DNA of 64,000 bases from Herbaspirillum hiltneri N3 (lineage in GTDB: Bacteria; Pseudomonadota; Gammaproteobacteria; Burkholderiales; Burkholderiaceae_D). The notes under the pieces were generated by a model. That model ran no database searches and was not told where the DNA came from. It was given only the letters and a program-made list of their open reading frames with translations. The position numbers and the translations under genes were made by a program. The first letter of the stretch is position 1; each line of letters begins with the position of its first letter. Positions 9,989 through 19,283 of the stretch are shown one piece after another. The stretch lies in assembly GCF_001267925.1 (NCBI RefSeq), contig NZ_CP011409.1, positions 124,001 through 188,000 on the forward strand, written 5' to 3'.

Positions 9989-10963
9989 ATGCAAATTATT
10001 CTGCTGCACCCGCGCTTCACGCGCGCTCGGTCGGTCACACTGACGTCGAAGCATGTGGTCGCGGTGCTGTTGTTCCTGGTGGTGAGTATCGCAGCCTCGG
10101 CTGCGGGCCTGTCGTATCTGGTGCTGCGCCACGCCTCCGACAGCGACAGTTCTCCGATGCTGCACAAGCTGATGGTCTCGATGACGCAGCAGGAAGACGA
10201 CCGCAAGGACAAATACCTCAAGGAAAACCTCGCCGTCATGGCGGTCAAGCTCGGTGAAATGCAAGCCCAGCTGATGCGTCTCGACGCGCTCGGCGAACGC
10301 GTGCAAGGTCTGGCCGGCGTACGTCCGGAAGAATTCAACTTCAAGGACAAGCCGGGCCGCGGCGGCGTCGAGACTTCATCCATCGGCGGCCCCGGCCGCG
10401 AACTCGGCATGAGCGAGCTGCAAAAAATGCTGGACGCCTTGTCGGTCGATGTCGGCCACCGGGCCGATTACATGAATGCGGTGGAGTCCACGCTGATGGG
10501 AGACAAGATCAAGTCGCGCCTGTTGCCGACCAATCCGCCGGTCAATGTGGCCTACAACTCGTCGAGCTTCGGCTGGCGTCTTGATCCGTTCACCGGGCAT
10601 AACGCGTTCCACGAGGGGCTCGATTTCCCGGCCTCGACCGGCACGTCCATCGTCGCGGCAGCAGCCGGCGTGGTGATCGCGGCGGAATATCATTACCAGT
10701 TCGGCAACATGCTGGAAATCGACCACGGCAACGACATCATCACGCGCTATGCACACGCCTCGCAGCTGTTCGTGAAGGTGGGCGACATCGTCAGGCGCGG
10801 CCAGCACGTGGCTGACATCGGCACGACCGGCCGCTCCACCGGACCGCATTTGCATTTCGAAGTGCGCATCCGCGGCGTGGCGCAGGATCCGCGCAAATTC
10901 CTCGCCCTCGGCAGTCCGGGCGGCGGCCCCAGGGCGGCGCCGGTGTTCGTGGCCGGGCGCTGA
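9989..10963 (+). CDS. Membrane-anchored M23 family metallopeptidase
   Basis: Protein of 324 residues with one hydrophobic N-terminal segment (about residues 20-46), a likely coiled-coil/linker region (about 60-150) and a C-terminal LytM/M23 peptidase domain. The zinc-binding motifs are intact: FHEGLDFP (about 206) and GPHLHFEVR (about 288). M23 enzymes of this type cut peptidoglycan cross-bridges in the periplasm or, if degenerate, activate amidases; since the ligands are present, catalysis is plausible. It starts 53 bases from the divergent dciA gene and is followed by secA after 292 bases. Burkholderiales often carry it at this site. Exact substrate is unknown. Confidence 0.88.
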   Translation: MQIILLHPRFTRARSVTLTSKHVVAVLLFLVVSIAASAAGLSYLVLRHASDSDSSPMLHKLMVSMTQQEDDRKDKYLKENLAVMAVKLGEMQAQLMRLDALGERVQGLAGVRPEEFNFKDKPGRGGVETSSIGGPGRELGMSELQKMLDALSVDVGHRADYMNAVESTLMGDKIKSRLLPTNPPVNVAYNSSSFGWRLDPFTGHNAFHEGLDFPASTGTSIVAAAAGVVIAAEYHYQFGNMLEIDHGNDIITRYAHASQLFVKVGDIVRRGQHVADIGTTGRSTGPHLHFEVRIRGVAQDPRKFLALGSPGGGPRAAPVFVAGR

Positions 10964-11141
10964 TCCGGCCGCACTGCGCCGGACATATTGAATCTTTGCG
11001 TCCCAGCCCAATCTATTGACAGTATTTCAGCGCACGCATCCCGGTGCGCTGCGGCGGTTGCAAAACATTGCATGTTGGAAACCACTTGGCCCGCGATGAT
11101 GGCGGCCAAGCTTCACCGGCGTGTCTGTGCCCGGCGGGAAC

Positions 11142-11170
11142 ACTGTCGTGGGGCGCTTGCATGCTAGAAT
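11142..11170 (+). promoter_or_regulatory. Candidate promoter upstream of secA
   Basis: An extended -10 (TG-C-TAGAAT, 11162-11170) has a weak -35 (CTGTCG, 11142-11147) at 17-bp spacing. It would give a secA leader of about 80 nt. A second -10-like TAGAAT lies at 11244-11249, only six bases before the secA ATG. Confidence 0.4.
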
Positions 11171-11255
11171 TCACGGTTTATCAGCCTCATTCCGGTTCCG
11201 TGCGGGCAAAACTGCCGCGCAGAGTCATTTTTCGGCGCTTTTTTAGAATCCAAGC

Positions 11256-14027
11256 ATGTCATTACTGACCCAGATTTTCGGTAGCCGCAATCAGCGGTTG
11301 CTCAAACAATATCAAAAAATTGTCCGTCAAATCAATGCGCTCGAAGCGGACATCGAGAAACTGTCGGATGCCGAGCTGCAAGCCAAGACGCCGGAGTTCA
11401 AGCAGCGCGTGGCCGCCGGAACCAAGCTCGACGACATCCTGCCCGAAGCCTTCGCGGTCTGCCGCGAGGCCAGCAAGCGCGTGCTCAAGATGCGCCACTT
11501 CGACGTCCAGCTGATCGGCGGCATGGTGCTGCACTTCGGCAAGATCGCCGAAATGCGCACCGGTGAAGGCAAGACCCTGATGGCGACACTGCCGGCCTAT
11601 CTGAACGCCTTGTCGGGCAAGGGCGTGCATGTGGTCACCGTCAACGATTACCTGGCGCAGCGCGATGCCGAATGGATGGGCAAGCTGTACGGCTGGCTCG
11701 GCCTGACGACCGGCATCAACCTGTCGCAGATGGAGCACGACCTCAAGCAGGGCGCGTATGCGTCCGACATCACCTACGGCACCAACAACGAATTCGGTTT
11801 CGACTACCTGCGCGACAACATGGTGTTCGATGCGGGCGATCGCGTGCAGCGCGGTCTGAATTTCGCCATCGTCGATGAAGTCGACTCGATCCTGATCGAC
11901 GAAGCGCGCACCCCGCTGATCATTTCCGGCCAGGCCGAGAACCACACCGACCTGTACCACAAGATCAACGGCGTGCCGCCGCTGCTGACACTGCAGATCG
12001 GTGAAGAGACTCCCGACGGCAAGGGCAAGGTCGAAGTCCCGGGCGACTACACCAAGGACGAAAAGGGCCATCAGGTCCTGCTGACCGAAGCCGGTCACGA
12101 GCGCGCCGAACAAATCCTGACCAGCATGGGGCTGCTGCCGGAAGGCGCTTCGCTGTACGACGCTTCCAACATCTCGCTGGTGCATCACCTGTACGCCGCC
12201 CTGCGCGCCCACACGCTGTATCACAAGGATCAGCAATACGTGGTGCAGAACGGCGAAGTCGTGATCGTCGATGAATTCACCGGCCGCCTGATGACGGGTC
12301 GCCGCTGGTCTGACGGCCTGCACCAGGCCGTTGAAGCCAAGGAAGGCGTCAAGATCCAGAACGAGAACCAGACGCTGGCCTCGATCACCTTCCAGAACTA
12401 TTTCCGCATGTACGGCAAGCTGTCCGGCATGACCGGTACCGCCGACACCGAAGCTTATGAATTCCAGGAAATCTACAACCTGGAAACCGTGGTGATCCCC
12501 CCCAACCGTCCAAGCGCCCGCAAGGATCGCCAGGATCAGGTCTACAAGACATCGCAAGAGAAGTACATGGCGATGGTCAAGGATATCCAGGACTGCTACG
12601 AGCGCGGCCAGCCGGTATTGGTCGGCACCACCTCGATCGAAAACTCCGAGCTGCTGTCGGGCATCCTGAACCAGTCCAAGCTGCCGCATAACGTCCTCAA
12701 CGCCAAGCAGCACGCGCGCGAAGCGGAAATCATCGCGCAGGCCGGCCGTCCCAAGATGATCACGATCGCCACTAACATGGCCGGTCGCGGCACCGACATC
12801 GTGCTGGGCGGCAATGTCGAGAAGCAGATCCAGATCATCGAAGCCGACGCATCCCTGTCGGATGCCGACAAGGCGGCGCAAGCGCAAAAGCTGAACGACG
12901 AGTGGCAGTCGTTGCACGACCACGTGGTCGGCGCCGGCGGCCTGCACATCATCGGTACCGAACGCCACGAGTCGCGTCGCGTCGACAATCAGCTGCGCGG
13001 CCGCTCCGGTCGCCAGGGCGATCCGGGCTCCTCGCGTTTCTATCTGTCGCTGGACGACGCGCTGCTGCGCATCTTCGCCGGCGATCGCGTGCGCGCCATC
13101 ATGGACCGTCTGAAGATGCCCGAGGGTGAGCCGATTGAAGCCGGCATCGTCTCGCGCTCGATCGAATCGGCGCAGCGCAAGGTGGAAGCGCGCAACTTCG
13201 ACATCCGCAAGCAATTGCTGGAATACGACGACGTCGCCAACGACCAGCGCAAGGTGATCTATCAGCAGCGCAACGAGTTGCTGGAAGCCGCCGAAATGGA
13301 AGAAATGATCACTTCGCTGCGCGAAGGCGTGTTCACCGAAGCGTTCCGCACCCACGTACCGGAAGAGTCGGTTGAAGAGCAATGGGACATCCCGGCGCTG
13401 GAAGCCGCCCTCAGCAACGAATGGCAGCTGGACGTGCCGCTCACCGCCATCCTGGAAGCCGAGCCCAACCTGACCGACGAAGAGTTGCTCGAGCGCGTCC
13501 TGGCCGCAGCGGCATCGGCATACAAGACCAAGGTCGACGTGGTTGGCGCCGAAGCGTTCAGCGGTTTCGAGCGCAGCGTCATGCTGCAGAGCATCGACAG
13601 CCACTGGCGTGAGCATCTGGCGGCACTGGATCATCTGCGCCAGGGTATTCATCTGCGTGGCTATGCGCAAAAGAATCCGAAGCAAGAGTACAAGCGCGAA
13701 GCCTTCGAACTGTTCGCCCAGATGCTCGACCTGATCAAGAACGAAGTGATCAAGATCGTCATGACGGTGCGCATTGAAAGCCGTGAAGCCATCGAAGAAG
13801 CCGAAGAAAACCTGGCGCAGTCGCACGTCGAAAACGTGCATTACCAGCATGCCGACTTCGACGCCAATGCGGCGCCGGAAGAACTGCTGGCGCCGACCGC
13901 GAACGCCGCTTCCGACGATCAGGGCCAGCAGCCGCTGGTCAACGGTCTGCCGAAGGTCGGCCGTAACGATCCATGTCCGTGCGGCAGCGGCAAGAAGTAC
14001 AAGCAATGCCACGGCAAGCTGGCTTAA
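11256..14027 (+). CDS. secA: SecA, preprotein translocase ATPase
   Basis: Motor ATPase that drives proteins through SecYEG. It is 923 residues, normal for proteobacteria. NBD1 carries [14 protein letters not shown] (about 103), and [14 protein letters not shown] (about 207) holds the Walker B region. Helicase-type motifs continue to [13 protein letters not shown] (about 507) and [14 protein letters not shown] (about 581). The C-terminal zinc-binding tail CPCGSG...QCH, used for SecB and lipid contact, is complete. No obvious Shine-Dalgarno precedes the ATG. Unlike enterobacteria, no secM-like arrest ORF is recognisable upstream. An intrinsic terminator follows at 14058. Confidence 0.98.
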   Translation: MSLLTQIFGSRNQRLLKQYQKIVRQINALEADIEKLSDAELQAKTPEFKQRVAAGTKLDDILPEAFAVCREASKRVLKMRHFDVQLIGGMVLHFGKIAEMRTGEGKTLMATLPAYLNALSGKGVHVVTVNDYLAQRDAEWMGKLYGWLGLTTGINLSQMEHDLKQGAYASDITYGTNNEFGFDYLRDNMVFDAGDRVQRGLNFAIVDEVDSILIDEARTPLIISGQAENHTDLYHKINGVPPLLTLQIGEETPDGKGKVEVPGDYTKDEKGHQVLLTEAGHERAEQILTSMGLLPEGASLYDASNISLVHHLYAALRAHTLYHKDQQYVVQNGEVVIVDEFTGRLMTGRRWSDGLHQAVEAKEGVKIQNENQTLASITFQNYFRMYGKLSGMTGTADTEAYEFQEIYNLETVVIPPNRPSARKDRQDQVYKTSQEKYMAMVKDIQDCYERGQPVLVGTTSIENSELLSGILNQSKLPHNVLNAKQHAREAEIIAQAGRPKMITIATNMAGRGTDIVLGGNVEKQIQIIEADASLSDADKAAQAQKLNDEWQSLHDHVVGAGGLHIIGTERHESRRVDNQLRGRSGRQGDPGSSRFYLSLDDALLRIFAGDRVRAIMDRLKMPEGEPIEAGIVSRSIESAQRKVEARNFDIRKQLLEYDDVANDQRKVIYQQRNELLEAAEMEEMITSLREGVFTEAFRTHVPEESVEEQWDIPALEAALSNEWQLDVPLTAILEAEPNLTDEELLERVLAAAASAYKTKVDVVGAEAFSGFERSVMLQSIDSHWREHLAALDHLRQGIHLRGYAQKNPKQEYKREAFELFAQMLDLIKNEVIKIVMTVRIESREAIEEAEENLAQSHVENVHYQHADFDANAAPEELLAPTANAASDDQGQQPLVNGLPKVGRNDPCPCGSGKKYKQCHGKLA

Positions 14028-14057
14028 GCAGGGCAACCTGGCAATAGCCGTCGCCGA

Positions 14058-14090
14058 GCCGCTCCGGATTCCGGAGCGGCTTTTTCTTTT
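14058..14090 (+). terminator. Intrinsic terminator after secA
   Basis: A perfect 10-bp stem (GCCGCTCCGG / CCGGAGCGGC) with a 3-base loop is followed by TTTTTCTTTT, 31 bases after the secA stop. Confidence 0.92.
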
Positions 14091-14106
14091 GTTCGCCTGC
14101 CATGTG

Positions 14107-14182
14107 CATCGATGGCCGGCGCCGCGCGCGGACGACCGCGCAGCGGATTCCATCGATGGGGACGGCCCCGCAGCATAAAGGA
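14107..14182 (+). promoter_or_regulatory. Guanidine-II (mini-ykkC) riboswitch controlling the exporter gene
   Basis: Two small hairpins, each capped by an ACGR tetraloop, precede the exporter gene, as in the guanidine-II riboswitch class. P1 is GCGCGG-ACGA-CCGCGC (14126-14141) and P2 is GGGG-ACGG-CCCC (14158-14169). P2 ends nine bases before the AAGGA ribosome-binding site (14178-14182). A 9-bp arm at 14107-14115 (CATCGATGG) is the exact complement of 14150-14158; pairing of these arms would enclose P1 and takes the first base of the P2 stem. The downstream gene product is the family expected for this riboswitch. In the known class, guanidinium binding stabilises the hairpins and frees the ribosome-binding site. 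Confidence 0.88.
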
Positions 14183-14190
14183 AATAGGCG

Positions 14191-14511
14191 ATGGCCTGGA
14201 TCATTCTGGTATTGGCGGGTTTGTTTGAAGTGGCGTGGGCGGTCGGGCTGAAGTACACCGACGGCTTCACGCGTTTGTTGCCGAGCGTGGCGACACTGGC
14301 CGCGATGGTCGTCAGCGTGGGTTTGCTGGCGTTGGCGGTAAAGACACTGCCGCTCAGCACCGCCTATGCCATCTGGACCGGCATCGGCGCTGTCGGTGCG
14401 GTCGTGCTCGGCATCGTACTGTTCCACGAATCGGCGTCGCCGGCGCGGCTGGCCTGCCTGGCGCTGATCATCGTCGGCATCATCGGTTTGAAAGTGGTCT
14501 CGCCGGAATGA
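14191..14511 (+). CDS. sugE: Gdx/SugE-type guanidinium exporter (SMR family)
   Basis: Small multidrug resistance family protein of 106 residues with four predicted transmembrane helices. It works as an antiparallel dimer. The essential membrane glutamate is Glu13 in [14 protein letters not shown]. The sequence resembles the guanidinium/proton antiporter subgroup (Gdx, formerly SugE), with [16 protein letters not shown] in helix 3, more than the polyaromatic-cation transporter EmrE. The guanidine-II riboswitch just upstream supports this substrate independently. The stop is followed four bases later by the start of a lipoprotein gene, which may therefore be cotranscribed. Confidence 0.93.
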   Translation: MAWIILVLAGLFEVAWAVGLKYTDGFTRLLPSVATLAAMVVSVGLLALAVKTLPLSTAYAIWTGIGAVGAVVLGIVLFHESASPARLACLALIIVGIIGLKVVSPE

Positions 14512-14515
14512 CAAC

Positions 14516-15271
14516 ATGACAAAGAAAGCAACAATGCGTTTCCCGACAGCTTCGTTCCGCTTCCTTGCGGTCACGGCTTTGCTGCTGACGCTGGCTGCTT
14601 GCGGTAGCGCACCTGTATCGGCGCCGGCGGTTTCGGCGTTGGCGCTGCGCCAGGATGCCCCGCCGCGCGCCGCCTTGCTGGCGGCGGCTGAAACCGAATG
14701 GTCGTTTTTCGATCGCCAGCAAATCGACATGCGCGGTGAAGTCCTGAGTGCGCCACGTTTGGGCTTGCTGGAAGATGAAGGCGAAGCGGTGCAGCGCGTC
14801 GGCATGTACTGGCAGTCGGTGGGCAAGTCCTTCACCGGCGCGGACACCCAGCAGGCCTGGTCGGCGGCGTTCATTTCCTACCTGATGCAGGCGGCGGGGA
14901 TTTCTTCGGACGACTTCCTGCCCAGCGACGTGCACTTCAATTACCTGAGCTATCTCAAGGCGCGCCAGAGCCTTCCGGCGCCGCTGTTCGTGCTGCGTCC
15001 GGCGGCCACCGAGCCGATTGCGCCGGGCGACCTGATCTGCGCACCGCGCGACACCAACCAGGCCGCCACGCTCGACGATATTCGCCCCGGCTTGCCGGGG
15101 CATTGCGATCTTGTCTACGAAATCCATCCCGAGCGCGGCTGGGCCGGCGTGATCGGCGGCAATGTTTTCAATTCGGTGTCGGAGTCGCTGATCCCCATCG
15201 ACGCCAATGCACGCCTGTTGCCGCTGGCGCGGCGGCCGTGGTTCGTGGTCGCCAAGAATCTGATGCCATAA
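14516..15271 (+). CDS. DUF2272 lipoprotein
   Basis: Predicted lipoprotein of 251 residues. A basic N-terminus and hydrophobic stretch end in the lipobox LAAC at about residue 28, so the mature protein is probably membrane-anchored in the periplasm. The rest matches the DUF2272 pattern as I recall it, with QAWSAAFISYLMQAAG (about 120), PGDLICAPRD (about 175) and GHCDLVYEI (about 200). This resembles the Cys/His layout of amidase-like folds, but the function is unknown. The start may be the ATG at 14516 or one six codons later (MRFPTASFR). It starts four bases after the exporter gene. Confidence 0.72.
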   Translation: MTKKATMRFPTASFRFLAVTALLLTLAACGSAPVSAPAVSALALRQDAPPRAALLAAAETEWSFFDRQQIDMRGEVLSAPRLGLLEDEGEAVQRVGMYWQSVGKSFTGADTQQAWSAAFISYLMQAAGISSDDFLPSDVHFNYLSYLKARQSLPAPLFVLRPAATEPIAPGDLICAPRDTNQAATLDDIRPGLPGHCDLVYEIHPERGWAGVIGGNVFNSVSESLIPIDANARLLPLARRPWFVVAKNLMP

Positions 15272-15348
15272 AATATTGCCGTCATCCGATCCGATTACAA
15301 TAACGCTCTCCCGCATTTCCTTTCACCTTTAACGCTGACTAGACAACC

Positions 15349-16584
15349 ATGGCCGTCAATTCTCCTCTTCCCGTTTCCGCCGATCTGAAACCCGTTGCCG
15401 GCATCGAGCTGGGCTACGCCGAAGCCGGCGTGCGCAAGGCCAACCGCAAGGATTTGCTGGTCATGAAGCTGGCGCCGGGCGCCACCATCGCCGGCGTGTT
15501 CACGCTCAACCGTTTTTGCGCCGCACCGGTGCAAGTCTGCAAGACGCATCTGGAGCAAGCCACCGACGCCGCGCCGATTCGTGCCCTGGTGATCAACACC
15601 GGCAACGCCAACGCCGGCACCGGCGAAGAAGGCCTGGCGCGCGCCAACGCCACCTGCGCCGAACTGGCCGGCCTGCTCGGCGTGAAGCCGGAGCAAGTGC
15701 TGCCGTTCTCCACCGGTGTCATCCTCGAACCCCTGCCGGTCGAGCGCATCAAGGCCGGTTTGCCTGCAGCGATCGCCAACCTGAAGACCGACAACTGGTT
15801 CGCTGCCGCCGAATCCATCATGACCACCGATACCCAGCCGAAAGCGGCCTCACGCACGCTGACCATCGGAGGCAAGAAAGTCGTCATGACCGGCATCAGC
15901 AAGGGCGCCGGCATGATCAAGCCGAACATGGCGACCATGCTCGGTTACCTGGCGTTCGACGCCAAAGTGCCGCAGGCGCTGCTGAACCAGCTGGTCAAGG
16001 ACGCCGCCGACCAGTCGTTCAACTGCATCACCATCGACGGCGACACCTCGACCAACGACTCCTTCATGCTGATCGCCACCGGCGCCGGCGAACTGGAAAT
16101 CACCAGCGCCGACAGCGCCGAGTACAAGGAACTGGCCGCCGCCGTGAGCGCGCTGTCACAGAACCTCGCACACCAGATCGTGCGCGATGGCGAAGGCGCC
16201 ACCAAGTTCATCGAAGTCACCGTGGAAGACGGCAAGAGCGTCGAAGAGTGCCGCAAAATCGCCTACTCCATCGGCCACTCGCCGCTGGTCAAGACCGCCT
16301 TCTTCGCGTCCGATCCGAACCTGGGACGTATCCTGGCGGCGATCGGTTACGCCGGTGTCGACGACCTCGACGTGTCGAAACTGAACCTGTATCTGGACGA
16401 CGTCTGGGTCGCCAAGAACGGCGGCCGCAATCCGGACTACAAGGAAGAGGACGGCCAGCGCGTCATGAAGAAGAGCGAGATCGTGGTGCGCGTGAAGCTG
16501 GCGCGCGGCACGGCCAAGGCGTCGATCTGGACCTGTGACCTGTCCCACGACTATGTCACCATCAATGCCGACTACCGCTCCTGA
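15349..16584 (+). CDS. argJ: ArgJ, bifunctional ornithine acetyltransferase / N-acetylglutamate synthase
   Basis: Arginine biosynthesis enzyme that moves the acetyl group from N-acetylornithine to glutamate, and in bifunctional forms can also make N-acetylglutamate from acetyl-CoA. It is 411 residues. The autocatalytic cleavage site is in [17 protein letters not shown]; the new N-terminal nucleophile would be Thr196, which splits the precursor into alpha and beta chains. The C-terminus ends [10 protein letters not shown], as in the family. No ribosome-binding site is evident before the ATG. The stop codon lies inside the left arm of a long palindromic element (16581-16703). Confidence 0.97.
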   Translation: MAVNSPLPVSADLKPVAGIELGYAEAGVRKANRKDLLVMKLAPGATIAGVFTLNRFCAAPVQVCKTHLEQATDAAPIRALVINTGNANAGTGEEGLARANATCAELAGLLGVKPEQVLPFSTGVILEPLPVERIKAGLPAAIANLKTDNWFAAAESIMTTDTQPKAASRTLTIGGKKVVMTGISKGAGMIKPNMATMLGYLAFDAKVPQALLNQLVKDAADQSFNCITIDGDTSTNDSFMLIATGAGELEITSADSAEYKELAAAVSALSQNLAHQIVRDGEGATKFIEVTVEDGKSVEECRKIAYSIGHSPLVKTAFFASDPNLGRILAAIGYAGVDDLDVSKLNLYLDDVWVAKNGGRNPDYKEEDGQRVMKKSEIVVRVKLARGTAKASIWTCDLSHDYVTINADYRS

Positions 16585-16703
16585 ATTCGCTCATAAGCTA
16601 CTGCGCGGCTCAATCTCGGCGCTGCGATGCTCGCCGTACTTCAGTACGGCTGCGCTTCTCGCACCGACCTTGAGCCGCTCGCTATGCTTCTGAACGAATT
16701 CAG
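16581..16703. repeat. Imperfect palindromic intergenic element of about 123 bp
   Basis: Outer arms CTGAATTCG (16581-16589) and CGAATTCAG (16695-16703) are exact inverted repeats. Matching then continues inward with gaps (GCGGCTCAA against TTGAGCCGC, TCGG.GC.GCGA) to a centre GCCGTACTTCAGTACGGC. The argJ stop codon lies within the left arm. As RNA this would fold into one long hairpin. It could act as a repetitive intergenic element or a weak terminator; no T-tract follows directly. Confidence 0.7.
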
Positions 16704-16823
16704 AGCCGGCGATTTTTTAGTTGAACGGCTTGCGGTTTTCACGAATTTTATTCACGCGGGGCGGATCGGGTTTGCGTCACAATGTGAGCTCTTGATTGCT
16801 CGATCCACTTTGCCTATTTTGTC

Positions 16824-17699
16824 ATGACCCAATTAGATCAGTTTCTTCAGCGCGCCGAGGCCTTGCTGGCCCGTATCGAATCCATTCTGCCGCAGTCGGC
16901 GACGTCGGTGGAGTGGGACAAGGGCGTGGCGTTTCGCTGGCGCCGCCGCAACGGCAACAACGGCGGCGGTTATCTGCAGTCGGTCGGGCATATCTCCCAC
17001 ATCGCCTTGTCCGACCTGCATAACATCGGGCCGCAGAAGGAACAGATCGACCAGAACACCAGGCAGTTCGTCGACGGCCGTCCGGCCAACAACGTGCTGC
17101 TGACCGGTGCGCGCGGCACCGGCAAGTCTTCGCTGATCAAGGCTTGCCTGAACCAGTACGCCGATCGCGGCCTGCGCCTGATCGAGGTGGACAAGGACGA
17201 CCTGCATGACCTGCCAGACATCGTCGACCTGGTCTCGGCGCGTCCGGAACGCTTCATCATCTTCTGCGACGACCTGTCCTTCGAAGAAGGCGAGAGCGGC
17301 TACAAGGCGCTCAAGGTGGCGCTCGACGGCAGCATCGCGGCGCAGTCGGACAACGTGCTGATCTACGCCACCTCCAACCGCCGCCACCTGATGCCTGAGC
17401 GCATGTCGGATAACTCGACCTACACCCACACCGATGACGGCGACCTGCATCCGGGTGAAACCGTGGAAGAAAAGATCTCCCTCTCCGAGCGTTTCGGCCT
17501 GTGGGTGACTTTTTATCCGTTCAAACAAGACGACTATCTCGAGATCGTGGCGCACTGGCTGCGTCATTTCGGCTGCGATGCCACCCAGATCGAGGCAGCC
17601 CGCGGCGACGCCCTGCGCTGGGCCCTGCAGCGCAGCTCGCGCTCGGGTCGCGTGGCCTGGCAGTTCTCCAAGGATTACGCCGGAAAGCTGAAAGCCTGA
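16824..17699 (+). CDS. DUF815 family AAA-type ATPase
   Basis: Protein of 291 residues with a complete P-loop ATPase core: Walker A LLTGARGTGKSSLIKA (about 91-106) and a Walker B-like IIFCDDLSFEEG (about 145), followed by the sensor region YATSNRRHLMPER. The sequence after it (ERFGLWVTFYPFKQDDYL) is typical of the DUF815 family. Function is not established; many relatives are annotated simply as ATP-binding proteins. The stop codon overlaps the mutT start by one base (TGATG), so the two are cotranscribed. The region upstream carries the palindromic element after argJ. Confidence 0.85.
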   Translation: MTQLDQFLQRAEALLARIESILPQSATSVEWDKGVAFRWRRRNGNNGGGYLQSVGHISHIALSDLHNIGPQKEQIDQNTRQFVDGRPANNVLLTGARGTGKSSLIKACLNQYADRGLRLIEVDKDDLHDLPDIVDLVSARPERFIIFCDDLSFEEGESGYKALKVALDGSIAAQSDNVLIYATSNRRHLMPERMSDNSTYTHTDDGDLHPGETVEEKISLSERFGLWVTFYPFKQDDYLEIVAHWLRHFGCDATQIEAARGDALRWALQRSSRSGRVAWQFSKDYAGKLKA

Positions 17700-18115
17700 T
17701 GACGCTTGCTGTCGAGACAACGCCGCCGATCGACGTTGCGGTCGGTATCCTGATGAAGCCGAATGGCGACGTCCTGCTGGGGCAGCGCCCCGAAGGCAAG
17801 CCGTATGCGGGTTATTGGGAGTTTCCCGGCGGGAAGGTCGAAGCCGGCGAGTCGGTGCTGGATGCGCTCAAGCGCGAGTTTCTGGAAGAGCTGGGCATTG
17901 AGGTGATGTCGGCCGAAGCCTGGTGCGGGGTGCAGCACATCTATCCGCACGCCCACGTGCGTTTGCATTTTTATATCAGCAGAGAATGGCGCGGTGAGCC
18001 GCAAAGCCTGGAAGGGCAAGCGTTCGCATGGCAGGGCAGCGTGGACGTCACGCCCTTGCTGCCGGCCACGATTCCCTTGATCGAGTGGATCGATAAACTC
18101 CGATTGCCGGTCTGA
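17699..18115 (+). CDS. mutT: MutT-like Nudix hydrolase (8-oxo-dGTP diphosphatase)
   Basis: Nudix hydrolase of 138 residues. The Nudix box G-x5-E-x7-REUXEEXGU is present as GGKVEAGESVLDALKREFLEELGIE (cut here for length: the core is at about residues 43-67). The N-terminus DVAVGILMKPNGDVLLGQRPEGKPYAGYW resembles MutT, which removes 8-oxo-dGTP and prevents A:T to C:G transversions. The ATG at 17699 overlaps the stop of the DUF815 gene, and the pairing of this ATPase with mutT is common in Burkholderiales. It is convergent with yacG, 15 bases away. Confidence 0.88.
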   Translation: MTLAVETTPPIDVAVGILMKPNGDVLLGQRPEGKPYAGYWEFPGGKVEAGESVLDALKREFLEELGIEVMSAEAWCGVQHIYPHAHVRLHFYISREWRGEPQSLEGQAFAWQGSVDVTPLLPATIPLIEWIDKLRLPV

Positions 18116-18130
18116 CCGGTACGGCTTCGT

Positions 18131-18319
18131 CTATTGGACGGACGGGTTGTCGTCGTCCTGCTCCTGCGGCAGGTTGACGGCGGGAATCGCGTATTTTTCT
18201 TCGGCCCATGCGCCGAGATCGATTTGTTTGCAGCGTTCCGAGCAAAATGGCCGGTATTTATTCTTTTCGGTCCATTCCACCTTGGTGCCGCAAGTGGGGC
18301 AGTCTACGATTGTTGCCAT
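18131..18319 (-). CDS. yacG: YacG, zinc-finger DNA gyrase inhibitor
   Basis: Small protein of 62 residues with four cysteines in the YacG arrangement: [12 protein letters not shown] and, 15 residues on, [15 protein letters not shown]. These bind one zinc ion. YacG binds the C-terminal region of GyrB in E. coli and inhibits gyrase; that function is inferred from the family. The C-terminus is acidic and probably disordered. It lies downstream of zapD, in the order coaE-zapD-yacG typical of proteobacteria. Confidence 0.93.
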   Translation of the reverse strand: MATIVDCPTCGTKVEWTEKNKYRPFCSERCKQIDLGAWAEEKYAIPAVNLPQEQDDDNPSVQ

Positions 18320-18385
18320 AATTTCTACCTGAATCTCTTGGAACCTGTTCGCGCTATTACTGCGACGCCGTGAACATATTCTTGC

Positions 18386-19141
18386 TTAAAATCCGCACAG
18401 CGCCAGCTCGAACGGCACTTCGCCTTCGAAAGGCTTGGGTTTCATGTCGCCGTCCTGCGAGGTGAAGCGCACCCACAGCATGTACTTGTTGGCCGAAATC
18501 TCGGGGATTGCCCCCATTTCTTCATCGATCACCAGGCGCAGCATCTGGTAGATTTTTCCTTGCAGCATTTGCTGGTAACTTCCGCCTTCTGCGTTGATTT
18601 TGACCGGATGTCCCGATTCGCGCAGAAGCCGCATGACGATGCCGACGGCGTCGAACAAAGGCTCCAGCGGTGCAAACCAGTTGGAAATGTCGGTGAAACG
18701 CTGCTCCGCCGTGCGTTTTTGCCAGGCATAGTAGGACGGCAGGTCAAATTCGCAGGCGCCGCCCGGAATGATGGTGCGTCCGCGGATGCTCATGAGCCAT
18801 TCGTTTTCGCGGATGTTCTGGCCGGTCCGGCCTTGCGAGGCCGACAGGGCGGCACTGGCGCGGTCCACTTCGCTCAGGATGGCGTTGAGCATCTCGGCTT
18901 CGACGTTCGGATTGGACTGGTAGGCCAGCAGGATTTGTTTCTGGCGTTCCAGTTCCTGCAGCAGATCGGATTTGAGGTCGGCGCGTCCAGCCACTTCGAG
19001 CATCTCGAAAATGGTGGAGAGGGCGACATGATGTTGCAGCGGGCTTTCCTGATGCAGGAAGAACACGAACTTCTCGTGCAAATCCTCCAACCGCAACAGC
19101 GTGCGAATACGCTCGTTGAAAGGGTATTCGTAAACGATCAA
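18386..19141 (-). CDS. zapD: ZapD, FtsZ-bundling division factor
   Basis: Protein of 251 residues matching the ZapD (formerly DUF1342/YacF) family: [18 protein letters not shown] at the N-terminus, then [16 protein letters not shown] and [10 protein letters not shown]. ZapD binds the C-terminal tail of FtsZ and cross-links filaments at the division site. The start appears to be a TTG at 19141, supported by an AAGGGA ribosome-binding site 7-8 bases upstream and by the position of the conserved N-terminus. It is followed by yacG and preceded by coaE across a 142-base gap. Confidence 0.92.
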   Translation of the reverse strand: MIVYEYPFNERIRTLLRLEDLHEKFVFFLHQESPLQHHVALSTIFEMLEVAGRADLKSDLLQELERQKQILLAYQSNPNVEAEMLNAILSEVDRASAALSASQGRTGQNIRENEWLMSIRGRTIIPGGACEFDLPSYYAWQKRTAEQRFTDISNWFAPLEPLFDAVGIVMRLLRESGHPVKINAEGGSYQQMLQGKIYQMLRLVIDEEMGAIPEISANKYMLWVRFTSQDGDMKPKPFEGEVPFELALCGF

Positions 19142-19283
19142 AGCTGCGTCCCTTTAAAGTTGAATCGGATTCGACAACACGCTTTATGAATATGTCTTCA
19201 ACGATTGCAGAATATTGAAGATATGGCTGATATTGATAAAGCGCGCGTTCAATTTACGTGATTCTGACCCATGCAGAGGAAAA

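Noticed and set aside
11044..11268. A short frame upstream of secA considered as a secM-like arrest peptide
   Set aside because: No signal sequence or arrest motif is visible, and it has no ribosome-binding site; it overlaps the secA start.
11262..14360. A 1032-codon open frame on the minus strand opposite secA
   Set aside because: It lies over a complete, well-matched secA gene; its translation is low-complexity and has no recognisable domain. Such shadows are common at high GC.
16792..16820. A possible promoter TTGATT-17-TATTTT immediately before the DUF815 gene
   Set aside because: The -10 ends only three bases before the ATG, so transcription would begin inside the gene; the match is probably chance.
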